Source of the DNA: Streptomyces sp. JH14
GTDB taxonomy: Bacteria; Actinomycetota; Actinomycetes; Streptomycetales; Streptomycetaceae
Assembly (NCBI RefSeq): GCF_029428675.1
Contig: NZ_JAJNEL010000001.1
Span: 2,728,001-2,792,000, forward strand
DNA length: 64,000 bases
Direction: 5' to 3'
Positions within the stretch are counted from its first letter, which is position 1; the number at the start of each line of letters is the position of its first letter. The notes below the pieces were generated by a model. It did not search any database and was not told where the DNA came from. It saw nothing but the letters and a program-made list of their open reading frames with translations. Below are positions 10,609-19,047 of this stretch, one piece after another. Made by a program: the position numbers and the translations under genes.

Positions 10609-12141
10609 TCAGCCCCCGCGGACCCGCACCTGGCGGTCGAGCTGGCGGCGCAGCTCCACCGGCAGCGGGTGGTGCGGCCCGTACATCCGCTCGGTGTCGT
10701 ACAGCAGCGCCTGGAGCTGCCCGCGCGCCGCCGCGTGGTCGCCGACCGCGAGCAGCAGATAGCCGATGCGCCGGCGGATCTCGAAGGAGCGGGCCGGGTC
10801 GTTGCCGGTCGCGTACTGGTTCTCGTAGTACGGCAGGACCGCGCGGTACTCCGCGAGTGCGGCCGCCGGTTCGCCCAGCTGTTCCAGGCACTGCGCCGCG
10901 TCGTAGCGGTACTGCAGCGTCTGCGTGTCGGCCGGGCCGGACTCCGCCGCCCGGTCGTCGGCGAGACGCCGCAGTTCGGGCAGGGCGCGGCGGTACTGCC
11001 CGTCGTCCATGAGCGTCGCCGCGTACTGCTTGCGCAGGATGCGGACCACCGGTGAGCCCTCGCCGTGCTGCTCGGCGGCGGCCGGAAGGATGCCGCCGAG
11101 GATGTCCACGGCCTGGGTGATCCGGCCCTGCCCGAGCAGCTGCTTCACCTCGTCGACGGCGGCCGCGACATCCGGCCGGGCGGGCATCGGCGCGGGCTGC
11201 GCGGCGGGCGGGGTGGTGACGCGGTCGGGCCACGGCGCGTGCGGCCGCAGGAAGGGGCGCGTCGGGTCGAGCGGGCCGGACGGCAGCCCGGTGGAGCGCG
11301 ACGGGAGGAGCGGGGTGAGGTGCTCGTACACCTCCTGGGCGCTCGCCGGGCGGTGCTGCGGGTCCTTGGCGAGCAGCCGCAGCACCAGCGCCTCGAGGGG
11401 CTCGGGGATCTCGGGCCGGATCTGACGGACCGGCAGCGGAGGCTCGTAGAGGTGGCGGTGCAGCACGCCGAGGGCCGTGGATCCGGAGAACGGCACGTCC
11501 CCGCTGAGCAGTTCGTGGAGGAGCACCCCGAGCGCGTACAGATCGGTGTACGGGCCGACGGCGCCGCCCATCGCCTGCTCGGGCGCCATGTAGGCAGGGG
11601 AGCCGATCGGGGTGCCGGTGTGGGTGAGGCGCGTCGTGTCGTTGTCCAGGACGGAGGCGACGCCCAGGTCCAGGACGGTGACCGTGCCGTCCGGGCGCAC
11701 CATCAGATTGCGGGGCTTGAGGTCGCGGTGGACGATCGGCACGGCGTGCACGGCGGAGAGCGCGGCGCAGAGCTGGGCGGCCACGGCGACGGACCACTGC
11801 CAGGGGTAAGGGTCGTGCTCGGCAAGATGGTCGGCGAGGTCGGAGCCCTCGACGTACTGCATGACGAGGAACAGGTCGTCGCCGTCATTGCCGGCGTCAT
11901 GGACGGTGACCAGGCCAGGATGGTCGACCTGGGCGGTGACCCGGCACTCGCGCACGAACCGGCGCCGCAGCTCGTCGACGGCGTCGCTGCCGGCGGGACC
12001 GGCGACCTTGTCGGGCCGGAGCAGCTTCACCGCGACCCGGCGGTCGAGGCGCTGGTCGTACGCCGTCCAGACCTGGCCCATGCCGCCCTGGCCGAGGATC
12101 GTCGCCAGTTCGTACCGCCCTGCGATGACGCGGCCGCTCAA
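10609..12141 (-). CDS. Serine/threonine protein kinase with C-terminal TPR-like region
   Basis: A 510-residue Hanks-type kinase: glycine loop GQGGMG at 17-22, ATP lysine K39 in VAVKLL, catalytic HRDLKPRN with Asp140, DLG in place of DFG, and the APE motif (PAYMAPEQAM). After the kinase domain (to about 265) comes a Pro-rich stretch, then helical TPR-like repeats to the end. No transmembrane segment is seen, so it is soluble. The start is TTG 12141, whose TTGA overlaps the stop of the upstream membrane-protein gene and which has an AAGGAGGAGGG site. The long in-frame extension upstream of this TTG is a shadow of that gene. Confidence 0.92.
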   Translation of the reverse strand: MSGRVIAGRYELATILGQGGMGQVWTAYDQRLDRRVAVKLLRPDKVAGPAGSDAVDELRRRFVRECRVTAQVDHPGLVTVHDAGNDGDDLFLVMQYVEGSDLADHLAEHDPYPWQWSVAVAAQLCAALSAVHAVPIVHRDLKPRNLMVRPDGTVTVLDLGVASVLDNDTTRLTHTGTPIGSPAYMAPEQAMGGAVGPYTDLYALGVLLHELLSGDVPFSGSTALGVLHRHLYEPPLPVRQIRPEIPEPLEALVLRLLAKDPQHRPASAQEVYEHLTPLLPSRSTGLPSGPLDPTRPFLRPHAPWPDRVTTPPAAQPAPMPARPDVAAAVDEVKQLLGQGRITQAVDILGGILPAAAEQHGEGSPVVRILRKQYAATLMDDGQYRRALPELRRLADDRAAESGPADTQTLQYRYDAAQCLEQLGEPAAALAEYRAVLPYYENQYATGNDPARSFEIRRRIGYLLLAVGDHAAARGQLQALLYDTERMYGPHHPLPVELRRQLDRQVRVRGG

Positions 12142-12770
12142 CGGCCCTCCTCCTTGCGAAGGTAGTCGCTCAGCTCGTCGAGCTCGGCGCGGACCTGGTC
12201 GATACGGTGCGGCGGGGTGGGTACCGCCGCGTGCTGCGGCCGGGGCGGCGTGCTGGGCTGTGCGGGCTGCGGCGGGGTCCCCGGCTGGTACCGGGGCGGC
12301 TGGGGCTGCGGATACTGCTGCGGCTGCACGGCCAGCGGCGGCTGCACGGGCACCGTCGGATACCCGTACCCCTGCACCGGCGGCACGTAGCCGCCGGTGA
12401 ACTGCTGCCTCGCGAGCTGCTCGTAGTGGCGGATGTCCGCTGTCAGGTAGTAGGCGCAGGCACCCAGCATCGCCAGGAACAGCAGAGGTATGAGGACGAA
12501 GTCGATGCCATTGGCCTCGGCGTTCTCGCCGTCCCTGCCGATGGTCGGCACGAGGACACAGATGAGCACGAAGCCGGCCCCGGTCAGCCACCAGTCGCTC
12601 GTCCTGCGGCGCACGATCGCGAGGCGCAGGAGCGGGGCCCACAGCAGCAGACCGATCGAGCCCACCGTGATCACGACGAACAGCACACGCATCGAGACGA
12701 TCCAGGCCCTGCTGGGCATCCGACGCGGCGGCATCGGCGTCGGCGTCGGTGGATGACCCGGGGCGTACAT
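12138..12770 (-). CDS. Small membrane protein with Pro/Gln-rich cytoplasmic tail, kinase-coupled
   Basis: A 210-residue protein of no family I recognise. After a Pro/Thr/Met-rich start there are hydrophobic helices around residues 20-45, 55-75 and 85-105, then a Pro/Gln/Tyr-rich segment (PVQPPLAVQPQQYPQPQPP) and a C-terminal helical stretch VRAELDELSDYLRKEEGR that may be a short coiled coil. The start is ATG 12770 with an AGGAG site. Its stop overlaps the TTG of the Ser/Thr kinase, so the two are translationally coupled and it may be the kinase's membrane partner or substrate. The 129 bases before it should carry the operon promoter. Confidence 0.8.
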   Translation of the reverse strand: MYAPGHPPTPTPMPPRRMPSRAWIVSMRVLFVVITVGSIGLLLWAPLLRLAIVRRRTSDWWLTGAGFVLICVLVPTIGRDGENAEANGIDFVLIPLLFLAMLGACAYYLTADIRHYEQLARQQFTGGYVPPVQGYGYPTVPVQPPLAVQPQQYPQPQPPRYQPGTPPQPAQPSTPPRPQHAAVPTPPHRIDQVRAELDELSDYLRKEEGR

Positions 12771-12899
12771 GGCTGCTCCTGGTACCTGGTGGGGAACGTG
12801 CTGGGCGCACCTGTCAGCGCGCGCAGATCTGGCTGACCTGAGCGTAAAGGGCGACACCGACAACGGTCCCGGGGTTGTACCGAACCGTTGTGGTTCGGC

Positions 12900-15092
12900 T
12901 CACTCCGGCGTGACCGTGCCGTCCGTCAGCCCGTCGTACATCCCCTGGACCAGCTGTCCGCCGAGCCGTCCGGCCAGCCGGAGCGCGTCCTCGAACGCGG
13001 CCAGAGCGCGGAACTGCGCCCCGTACCGCTGCTGTTCCGCGAGCGGCAGCCGCGGCAGCTGGAGGCGGCGGGCGTCGAGCCGGGTCGCGGTGGACGCATA
13101 GCTGCTGGCCTGCCGGTTGTTGGCCGTACCGCGCAGGAACCCGGCGAGGAACCACGGGTCGAGGGCGGCCGGATCGGGGCGCAGCAGCTGGAGGTTGCGG
13201 CCGAGCGCGGCGCCCGCGGTGGCCACGTCGATCACCCGGGCGACGGTGCCGCCGCCGAGGACGGGGACGACGACGTCACCGGGCTCGACGAGGACCGGTT
13301 CCTCGGGTGGCCCGTCGGCGGCCGCGGGGGCGGCGGGAAGCGTTCCGGACGGGGCGGTGGAGCCGAGGACGTCGTGCTCCGTGAGGACGGGGCCCTGTCC
13401 GGTGCCGGAGCCACCGGTACGGAGCTGGAGGGCGCCGGCCCGGGCAAGTTCACCGACGGTGGTGAGCGGCCAGCGGGCCGGGTCGGAGGGATCCGCGGGC
13501 GACGGGGTGAGGGCGGCGGTCTGCCGCAGCGTGTCGGTCAGCCGGGACCGTACATGGGTGAGTTCGGCGGGTCCGCCTCCGGCCGTCGGGGGCGGCAGAT
13601 GGCGGGCGGGGGCCAGGTCCACATCGTCGTCGAGGAGTTCGATGACGGGGACGACCCGGCTGACACCCGGCCGGTCCCGGCCCGTTCGGCCGGCGGTGCC
13701 GTCCGGCCCGGCGCCCGACCCGTTCCGCTCGGCCCGGTCGAACGGCTCCCAGGCGTCCAGCACCGCGCTGTGCACCGCCTGCCAGTCGAGCCGGTCGCGG
13801 CCGCCCGATGCGGGGGTGGCGGTGGCCGCGGAAGCCGGTTCGGCGGGCTCCGAGGTGTCCACGAGCAGCAGTTCGGGCGAGGGCCGGACACCGGCGCCCG
13901 GCTTGCGCAGCACCCAGAGGTGGAGCGGGATGCCGTACGGGGGTGCGGCGCCGGCCGGGAGGGCGACGACGGCACGCAGGGCGCCGCGGCGCAGCAGATC
14001 GGCACGGATCCGGCGGCCGGAACGGCGCGACGCGGCGGCCGGCGGCATCAGCAGGACGGCGGTGCCGCCGTCGCGCAGATGCGCCAGGGCATGCTGGACC
14101 CAGGCGAGTTCGGACTCGGTCCGGGCGGGGAAGCCGTACTCCCAGCGGGGGTCGTAGGCGAGCTCGTCGTGGCCCCAGTTGCGCTCGTTGAACGGCGGAT
14201 GGCAGAGCACGGCGTCCACGGTGAGCTGCGGGAACGCGTCGGCGCGCAGCGTGTCACCGGCCCGTACCGCGAGCGTGCAGCTCTCGGGGGCGGAGTTCAG
14301 GGCGAGGCGGAGTGCGCTGAGCGCGGCAAGGTCCGGGTCGGCGTCCTGCGCGTACAGGGCGGACGGACGGCTGACGGCGCGCAGCAGGGCGCCGGTGCCC
14401 GTCGCCGGGTCGAGAACCGTGCGGGCGGGCCGGGTGCCCGTCTCGACGAGGGCGGCCATCAGTTCGGCGAGGCCGGGCGGGGTGAGGGTGAACTGGCGGG
14501 GGTTGGCATCGAGCTGACGGCCGAGCAGGAACTCGAAGGCCTGGTGGGCGCCGGTCTCGGCGGCGAGTTCGGCGGCGGCGCGCAGAAGGGGGACGGACGG
14601 CAGGAGTTCGTCGCTGCCGGGAGCGCGCACGGCCCGCACACAGCCGGTTCCGCGGTCCGCCTGCGGTGACGTGCCCGGTGCCGTGTCCGGGGAAGCGGGG
14701 CCGAAGCGCGCGGTGAGCAGGTCGCTCAGGGCGAGGTGGAGTACCTCGGCCATCCGCTCGTCCGACACCGCGGTGGTCTCCAGCCAGGCGGTGGGCCTGT
14801 CCCGGACGTACAGCAGGGCGCAGCCGGTGTGGACGAGGGCGGGAACGGCGCCGGCGGGGTGGCCCGCCACCTGCTGCCAGACCCGTTCACGGAGCGGGAC
14901 CTCGGCGAGCTTCCCCTGGGCGCGCAGCCACTGTTCGACCTCGGGCAGGGCGAAGGACGGACTGGTCTCCGTGCCGCCGACGGGCCTGGGGAAGTCGGCG
15001 TGGCGGCGACGCCAGTTGCTGACGGCGGCGCGCCCCACTCCGGCGAGCCGGGCGATCCCGGCCGCGGTCACCTCTGTCGAGTTCTCCGGCAC
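12900..15092 (-). CDS. Orphan N6-adenine DNA methylase-like protein with altered motif IV
   Basis: A 730-residue protein in three parts. The N-terminus has a helix-turn-helix (IARLAGVGRAAVSNWRRRH), the centre a gamma-type N6-methylase fold, and the C-terminus a segment resembling the target-recognition half of type I specificity subunits (LPRLPLAEQQRYGAQFRAL). SAM-binding motif I is VLDPATGTGALL (about 222-233). Catalytic motif IV, normally [N/D/S]PP[Y/F], reads CHPPFN with His298. No nuclease or specificity gene is next to it, so this is not an obvious restriction system. It may be a regulatory DNA-binding protein or an enzyme with changed chemistry. ATG 15092 follows the divergent promoter region. 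Confidence 0.8.
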   Translation of the reverse strand: MPENSTEVTAAGIARLAGVGRAAVSNWRRRHADFPRPVGGTETSPSFALPEVEQWLRAQGKLAEVPLRERVWQQVAGHPAGAVPALVHTGCALLYVRDRPTAWLETTAVSDERMAEVLHLALSDLLTARFGPASPDTAPGTSPQADRGTGCVRAVRAPGSDELLPSVPLLRAAAELAAETGAHQAFEFLLGRQLDANPRQFTLTPPGLAELMAALVETGTRPARTVLDPATGTGALLRAVSRPSALYAQDADPDLAALSALRLALNSAPESCTLAVRAGDTLRADAFPQLTVDAVLCHPPFNERNWGHDELAYDPRWEYGFPARTESELAWVQHALAHLRDGGTAVLLMPPAAASRRSGRRIRADLLRRGALRAVVALPAGAAPPYGIPLHLWVLRKPGAGVRPSPELLLVDTSEPAEPASAATATPASGGRDRLDWQAVHSAVLDAWEPFDRAERNGSGAGPDGTAGRTGRDRPGVSRVVPVIELLDDDVDLAPARHLPPPTAGGGPAELTHVRSRLTDTLRQTAALTPSPADPSDPARWPLTTVGELARAGALQLRTGGSGTGQGPVLTEHDVLGSTAPSGTLPAAPAAADGPPEEPVLVEPGDVVVPVLGGGTVARVIDVATAGAALGRNLQLLRPDPAALDPWFLAGFLRGTANNRQASSYASTATRLDARRLQLPRLPLAEQQRYGAQFRALAAFEDALRLAGRLGGQLVQGMYDGLTDGTVTPE

Positions 15093-15221
15093 TGACTGTC
15101 TCCCTGGTCTGGGTGTCCTGGTCCTGATCCGTCCGCGCTGCCTGCTGTGTTGTCGAGCATACCGAGCTGTTCACGCGGAACCCATTCACAGCGTGCATGA
15201 ACCCGTCGCGTGTGAACGGTG

Positions 15222-15250
15222 TTGACTCGGTTCACAAGCTCTGCTGTTAT
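15222..15250 (+). promoter_or_regulatory. Candidate HrdB-like promoter of the DUF4190 gene
   Basis: TTGACT (15222-15227) and TGTTAT (15245-15250) are 17 bases apart, about 75 bases before ATG 15325. Three TTCAC words (15170, 15185, 15231) and one GTGAA (15212) surround or overlap it within the 232-base divergent gap shared with the methylase-like gene. Confidence 0.55.
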
Positions 15251-15324
15251 TGACCTGTCGCTACATCAGGTGGCGCAACAGACCGCTCACCACTCAATCC
15301 CTGCACATGCCGGAGGGCACAGCC

Positions 15325-16158
15325 ATGTCCCAGTTCACGCAGCCGCCGCAGTCCCCGCAGTCCCAGCAGCCGTACGCCCCCGCCCAGACGCCGGGCCTGC
15401 GTCCGGCCCGCAACGGGCTCGGCATCTCCGCGCTGATCCTCGGCATCATCGGCGCCGTCTCCGGCCTGATCCCGTTCTTCTTCTGGCTGGCGGGCATCCT
15501 CGGGGTCATCGCCCTGATCCTCGGCCTGGTCGGGCGGGGCCGCGCCAAGCGCGGCGAGGCCACCAACAAGGGCACGGCCACGTTCGGCGCCGTCCTCGGG
15601 CTGGTCGCGCTGATCCTCTCGGTGGTCGGTGCAGTGATCACCTTCAAGGCGGTGGACGACGCCGTGAACGACCTCAACAAGGCGGTGTCGGACACCACGG
15701 CGTCCGCAAAGCCGAAGGCGGGCGACGCGGGATCCACCGAGGACAAGGGCAAGGACAAGGACACCGGGAAGGCGCTGGAGGCCGGCGACTCGGCCGTGTA
15801 CGACGACGATCTGACGGTCACGGTCGGCGACGCGACGTCCTACGCCCCCGCCTCGTTCGCCGCCGGTCACACGAAGGGCAACCGGGCGTACCGGATCGCC
15901 GTCGTCATCGAGAACGCGGGCAAGGAGAAGTTCGACGCGGCGCTCGTCAACGTCGAGGCGCGGGCCGGCAAGGACGGTGTGAACGCCGAGCAGATCTTCG
16001 ACGGCAAGGTCGGCGAGGGCTTCAGCGGCACGGTCCTTCCGGGCAAGAAGGTCACGGTCCAGTTCGCCTTCGACGCCCCGGCGGACGCCAAGAACCTGAC
16101 CGTCGAGGTCAACCCCGGCTTCACCTACACCGCCACCCAGTGGGACCTGAAGCTGTAG
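15325..16158 (+). CDS. DUF4190 membrane protein with extracytoplasmic domain
   Basis: A 277-residue protein of unknown function. A Gln/Pro-rich cytoplasmic start leads to two membrane helices of the DUF4190 type (ISALILGIIGAVSGLIPFFF, then LGLVALILSVVGAVITF), a Lys/Asp/Gly-rich linker (about 125-160) and an immunoglobulin-like beta domain (DLTVTVGDATSYAP to the end) similar to DUF4352-type telokin-like folds. ATG 15325 is chosen for its GGAGG site; an earlier in-frame GTG/ATG adds only unconvincing sequence. A perfect hairpin follows the stop. Confidence 0.8.
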   Translation: MSQFTQPPQSPQSQQPYAPAQTPGLRPARNGLGISALILGIIGAVSGLIPFFFWLAGILGVIALILGLVGRGRAKRGEATNKGTATFGAVLGLVALILSVVGAVITFKAVDDAVNDLNKAVSDTTASAKPKAGDAGSTEDKGKDKDTGKALEAGDSAVYDDDLTVTVGDATSYAPASFAAGHTKGNRAYRIAVVIENAGKEKFDAALVNVEARAGKDGVNAEQIFDGKVGEGFSGTVLPGKKVTVQFAFDAPADAKNLTVEVNPGFTYTATQWDLKL

Positions 16159-16395
16159 AGCGCCCCGCCCCTGCCGGCCCCGGCCGGAGGTCCGCCGTGC
16201 GCCGTCCCGCCCGCGTCGCCGCCGCCGCTCCGCGCGCCGCACCGCACCGCCGAGGCCCTGGCTCTCACGGCCTGCGACCCGGTGTCCGCCCGGCAGCAGG
16301 ACACCGCCCCGTGCGCCCCGGCCGCCGGGTCCCGGCCGCGTTCCCCGTGGCCGACGGAGCGTTCACAGTGAAGAGAGCGGCCGGCCGGCATGTGC

Positions 16396-16421
16396 GGAAC
16401 CCGCCCACCCGGGCGGGTTCC
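16396..16421. terminator. Bidirectional hairpin between convergent genes
   Basis: GGAACCCGCCC and its exact complement form an 11-base stem around ACCC. It lies between the DUF4190 gene (+) and the GNAT-like gene (-), nine bases from the latter's stop, and could end both transcripts. The rest of 16159-16429 shows nothing else. Confidence 0.75.
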
Positions 16422-16429
16422 TGCCGTGT

Positions 16430-17176
16430 TCACACCCGGTGCCGCACCCACACATTGGGCTCCACGTAGACCGCGTACCCGTGCGCCACCGAACACTGCA
16501 CCGGCACCAGCGCCCCTGGCACCTCCACCGGACCGTCCTCGTCGAACGGCAGCCCGGTCCAGGACCGCCACCGCGCGAGGGAGCCGGACACCGTCATCGA
16601 CACCGGCGCCACCGCCTCGATCACCCCGCCCGCGCGCACATGGACACGCAGCCACGGGTCGTACGGGAGACCGTCCTGCGCCCGGGTCCGGCGGGCGTAC
16701 TCCTCCATCGGAACCGAGGCGTCCAGGTGCTTGGCGTTCGGCCGCACCGGAGCGACGACCTCCCGGAATCCGAGCCGTCCGGCGTTCTCCCGCATCGCGG
16801 CGACCATCCGCCCCGAAATCCCCTGACCCTGCAGACCCTTGGCGACGCAGATCTCGATCGCGCTGACCGTGTCCGGCGTACGCCCGTGCTGCAGGTCGGA
16901 GAACGCCCACAGCAGCACCTGGTCCCAGCCGCCCTCCGGCAACTCCCCGCGCCCCGGGGCGTGCAGTGCGAACGGCACGCTGTAGGCCCGTGCGACGACG
17001 GTGCCGTCCGGGTCCGTCGCGACGAGCGCGTACTCCGGGAAATCGACGGCGAGCCTCGGGTAGTTCGCCCACCCCACGAGATCCTCCAGGACGAACTCCG
17101 GCCAGGTTTCGGGCATCTCATACATGGGCCGGGCGAGCTCGGGGCGCGCGGCGAGGGTGGTGATCGTCAGCTCCAT
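16430..17176 (-). CDS. GNAT-like N-acetyltransferase
   Basis: A 248-residue protein with a GNAT core near the middle: EICVAKGLQGQGISGRMV carries the acetyl-CoA-binding QGxG/A motif and is followed by NAGRLGFREVVAPVRPNAK. The C-terminal third (SMTVSGSLARWRSWTGLPF) is typical of larger actinobacterial single-domain members. The acceptor is unknown. ATG 17176 (MELTITTL) with a GGGGTGG site is preferred to an in-frame start eight codons upstream. It converges on the DUF4190 gene. Confidence 0.75.
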   Translation of the reverse strand: MELTITTLAARPELARPMYEMPETWPEFVLEDLVGWANYPRLAVDFPEYALVATDPDGTVVARAYSVPFALHAPGRGELPEGGWDQVLLWAFSDLQHGRTPDTVSAIEICVAKGLQGQGISGRMVAAMRENAGRLGFREVVAPVRPNAKHLDASVPMEEYARRTRAQDGLPYDPWLRVHVRAGGVIEAVAPVSMTVSGSLARWRSWTGLPFDEDGPVEVPGALVPVQCSVAHGYAVYVEPNVWVRHRV

Positions 17177-17332
17177 CCACCCCACGCTAGGCGGGGGCAC
17201 CCGCGCCGGCCACCGTATTCAGCGGTGTGCGGACACGGCCGCGACCGAAACGGCCGGCCCGATCCGCATTCGGCGCCCCCGCACACCCACGCGCGCTCCC
17301 CCACCTCGGGACGGGCCCCCTCCGGGGCAGCG

Positions 17333-17947
17333 TCAGGACGGGGCAGGGCCGTCGGACGACGCGCTGCGGCGCGCGTAGTGGCGGGCCTGTCGTGCACGGT
17401 TTCCGCATGACGGCTTGCACCATTCCTGCCGTCCGTGGCTCCTGACGAAGTAGCGCACACAGCGGGGTGCGGTGCAGGCCCGCAGCTGCTCGCGCTGCGG
17501 ACCGCCCAGGAAGTCGATGGCGGCGCGGGCCAGAGCGGCGACCAGCCGCACGTGCGGATCGTTCTCGGTGGAGAAAAGCCGGGCCGTGGGGGCCCCTTCG
17601 GCGGGCCAGTCCAGTTGCGGGGCGACGAGTTCCCGGCCGGCAGCCGCATTGAGGTCGGCCAAGGCCTGGTCGACGGGCATGAGCCGATGGGCGTCCGCCG
17701 GGCTGGGGGGAGCCGGGCTGACCGTTCGGGCGAACAGCGTCCGGACGGCCCGCCGCAGTCCGATGATCCGGCTCCTCAGGTCCTCGTCGGCCGTGATGTC
17801 TCCGGCCGGGACGTGGCCGGCCAGCAGGTCGCTCTGCCGGTGAATCCAGCGGGTCGTTCCCTCGACCGTGGCGAGGTCGTCGGTGACGCCGCCGTTTCCG
17901 TCATGGCGGATCGTGCTCGCCAGTTCCAAAGCCGTCCAGCGCTCCAC
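17333..17947 (-). CDS. CGNR zinc-finger (ABATE-domain) putative regulator
   Basis: A 204-residue protein with the stress-induced ABATE-like N-terminal helical region and a C-terminal treble-clef CGNR finger: CTAPRCVRYFVRSHGRQEWC followed by KPSCGNRARQARHYAR. The cysteines pair as C-x4-C and C-x3-C, giving zinc binding, and the basic tail suits nucleic-acid contact. Members are predicted transcription regulators. The start is GTG 17947 with AGGGAGG; the longer upstream frame runs through the divergent gene's control region and is rejected. It is divergent from a metallophosphoesterase across a perfect inverted repeat. Confidence 0.85.
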   Translation of the reverse strand: MERWTALELASTIRHDGNGGVTDDLATVEGTTRWIHRQSDLLAGHVPAGDITADEDLRSRIIGLRRAVRTLFARTVSPAPPSPADAHRLMPVDQALADLNAAAGRELVAPQLDWPAEGAPTARLFSTENDPHVRLVAALARAAIDFLGGPQREQLRACTAPRCVRYFVRSHGRQEWCKPSCGNRARQARHYARRSASSDGPAPS

Positions 17948-18014
17948 AAGGCCTCCCTGTTCCTCCCGTGCCCGGTCGCCGGCCACTTGATCGCACCTGT
18001 AGGCACACCCTAAA

Positions 18015-18050
18015 GTCCCTAACGGAAAACTGAGAACTTCCGTTAGGGAC
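18015..18050. promoter_or_regulatory. Perfect 13-base inverted repeat in a divergent promoter region
   Basis: GTCCCTAACGGAA (18015-18027) and TTCCGTTAGGGAC (18038-18050) are exact complements with a 10-base spacer, midway between the CGNR gene (start 17947) and the phosphoesterase (start 18120). Position and symmetry suit an operator controlling both genes, perhaps bound by the CGNR protein. An mRNA hairpin is the alternative. Confidence 0.6.
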
Positions 18051-18119
18051 GGGGTGCGTACCCGCGCTCCGGGTCGGCATGCACCGCCGGCCGAGCCCGC
18101 CGCAGAAGGAGAGAGAACA

Positions 18120-18863
18120 GTGACGCTGTTGCTTGCACACATCAGTGATCTGCACCTGGACGGCAGCGAAAGGGCGACCGGGCGAGCCACCCGCGTCATG
18201 GACCATCTGCGGGCACTGCCCCGCCCGGTCGACGCTCTTCTGGTCACCGGAGACATCGCCGACCACGGCGAGGAGGCCGAATACGAGGAAGCGGCCCGCA
18301 TCCTCGCTGCCCCCTTCCCGGTGCTCACCTGCCCCGGCAACCACGATGTGCGCCAGGCCTACGGCAAGGTCCTGCTCGGGAAGGCGCCCGACGACGGCCC
18401 CGTCAACCGGGTCCACCACATCGCCGGCACCGCCGTCCTGATGTGCGACTCCACGATCCCGGGGAGGGACGAGGGACGCCTCGACGCCCGGACCCTCTCC
18501 TGGATCGACGCCACTCTCACCGAACTGCCGCAGGACTGCCCGGCGTTGATCGCCTTCCATCAGCCGCCGGTCGAACTCCACCACCCACTGCCCGACTCCG
18601 GGAGACTCGAACAGCCCGAGCAACTGGCCGCCCTGCTCGACGCACACCCGCAGGTGGCCGCCGTACTCACCGGCCATGCCCACACCGCAGCCGCCTCGGC
18701 CTTCGCCGCACGTCCGCTGATCGCCGCACCCGCCGTCACCTGGACGCTGCGCATGCCCTGGGAGGGCGGCCACGTCGCAGACCGCGACCAGCCACCCGGC
18801 CTCGCCTTTCACGTCCTGGGCGACGACCGGCGTCTGACCACTCACTTCCGCGTCGTGCTCTGA
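18120..18863 (+). CDS. Metallophosphoesterase (calcineurin-like)
   Basis: A 247-residue binuclear-metal phosphoesterase, close in size and pattern to the CpdA/Rv0805-type cyclic-nucleotide phosphodiesterases. All metal motifs are present: HISDLH (D-x-H), LVTGDIADH (GD), CPGNHD, the His in IAFHQPP, and TGHAH. GTG 18120 gives the family-length N-terminus VTLLLAHISDLH and has an AAGGAG site; the frame runs 22 codons further upstream but without support. The substrate is not certain. It is probably co-regulated with the divergent CGNR gene. Confidence 0.88.
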   Translation: MTLLLAHISDLHLDGSERATGRATRVMDHLRALPRPVDALLVTGDIADHGEEAEYEEAARILAAPFPVLTCPGNHDVRQAYGKVLLGKAPDDGPVNRVHHIAGTAVLMCDSTIPGRDEGRLDARTLSWIDATLTELPQDCPALIAFHQPPVELHHPLPDSGRLEQPEQLAALLDAHPQVAAVLTGHAHTAAASAFAARPLIAAPAVTWTLRMPWEGGHVADRDQPPGLAFHVLGDDRRLTTHFRVVL

Positions 18864-19047
18864 TCCCCGCGGTTCCTGGAGCTCCGGGGGCCGAGCGCCC
18901 CGGGGCCGGCGCCCGAAAGCTGCCCGGCTCAGGATGCTCGCCCTCACCCGCCGCATGGCCGCGCCGTGCAGCCGCAGGCCCGGAGCGATCAGAAGCCGGT
19001 CACGGGCCGCCGCCGGCCGACACGCCCCGGCCGGGACGTGCGGCTCC

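Noticed and set aside
12900-15092. Type I restriction-modification system
   Set aside because: No nuclease subunit or separate specificity gene is present, and motif IV is altered.
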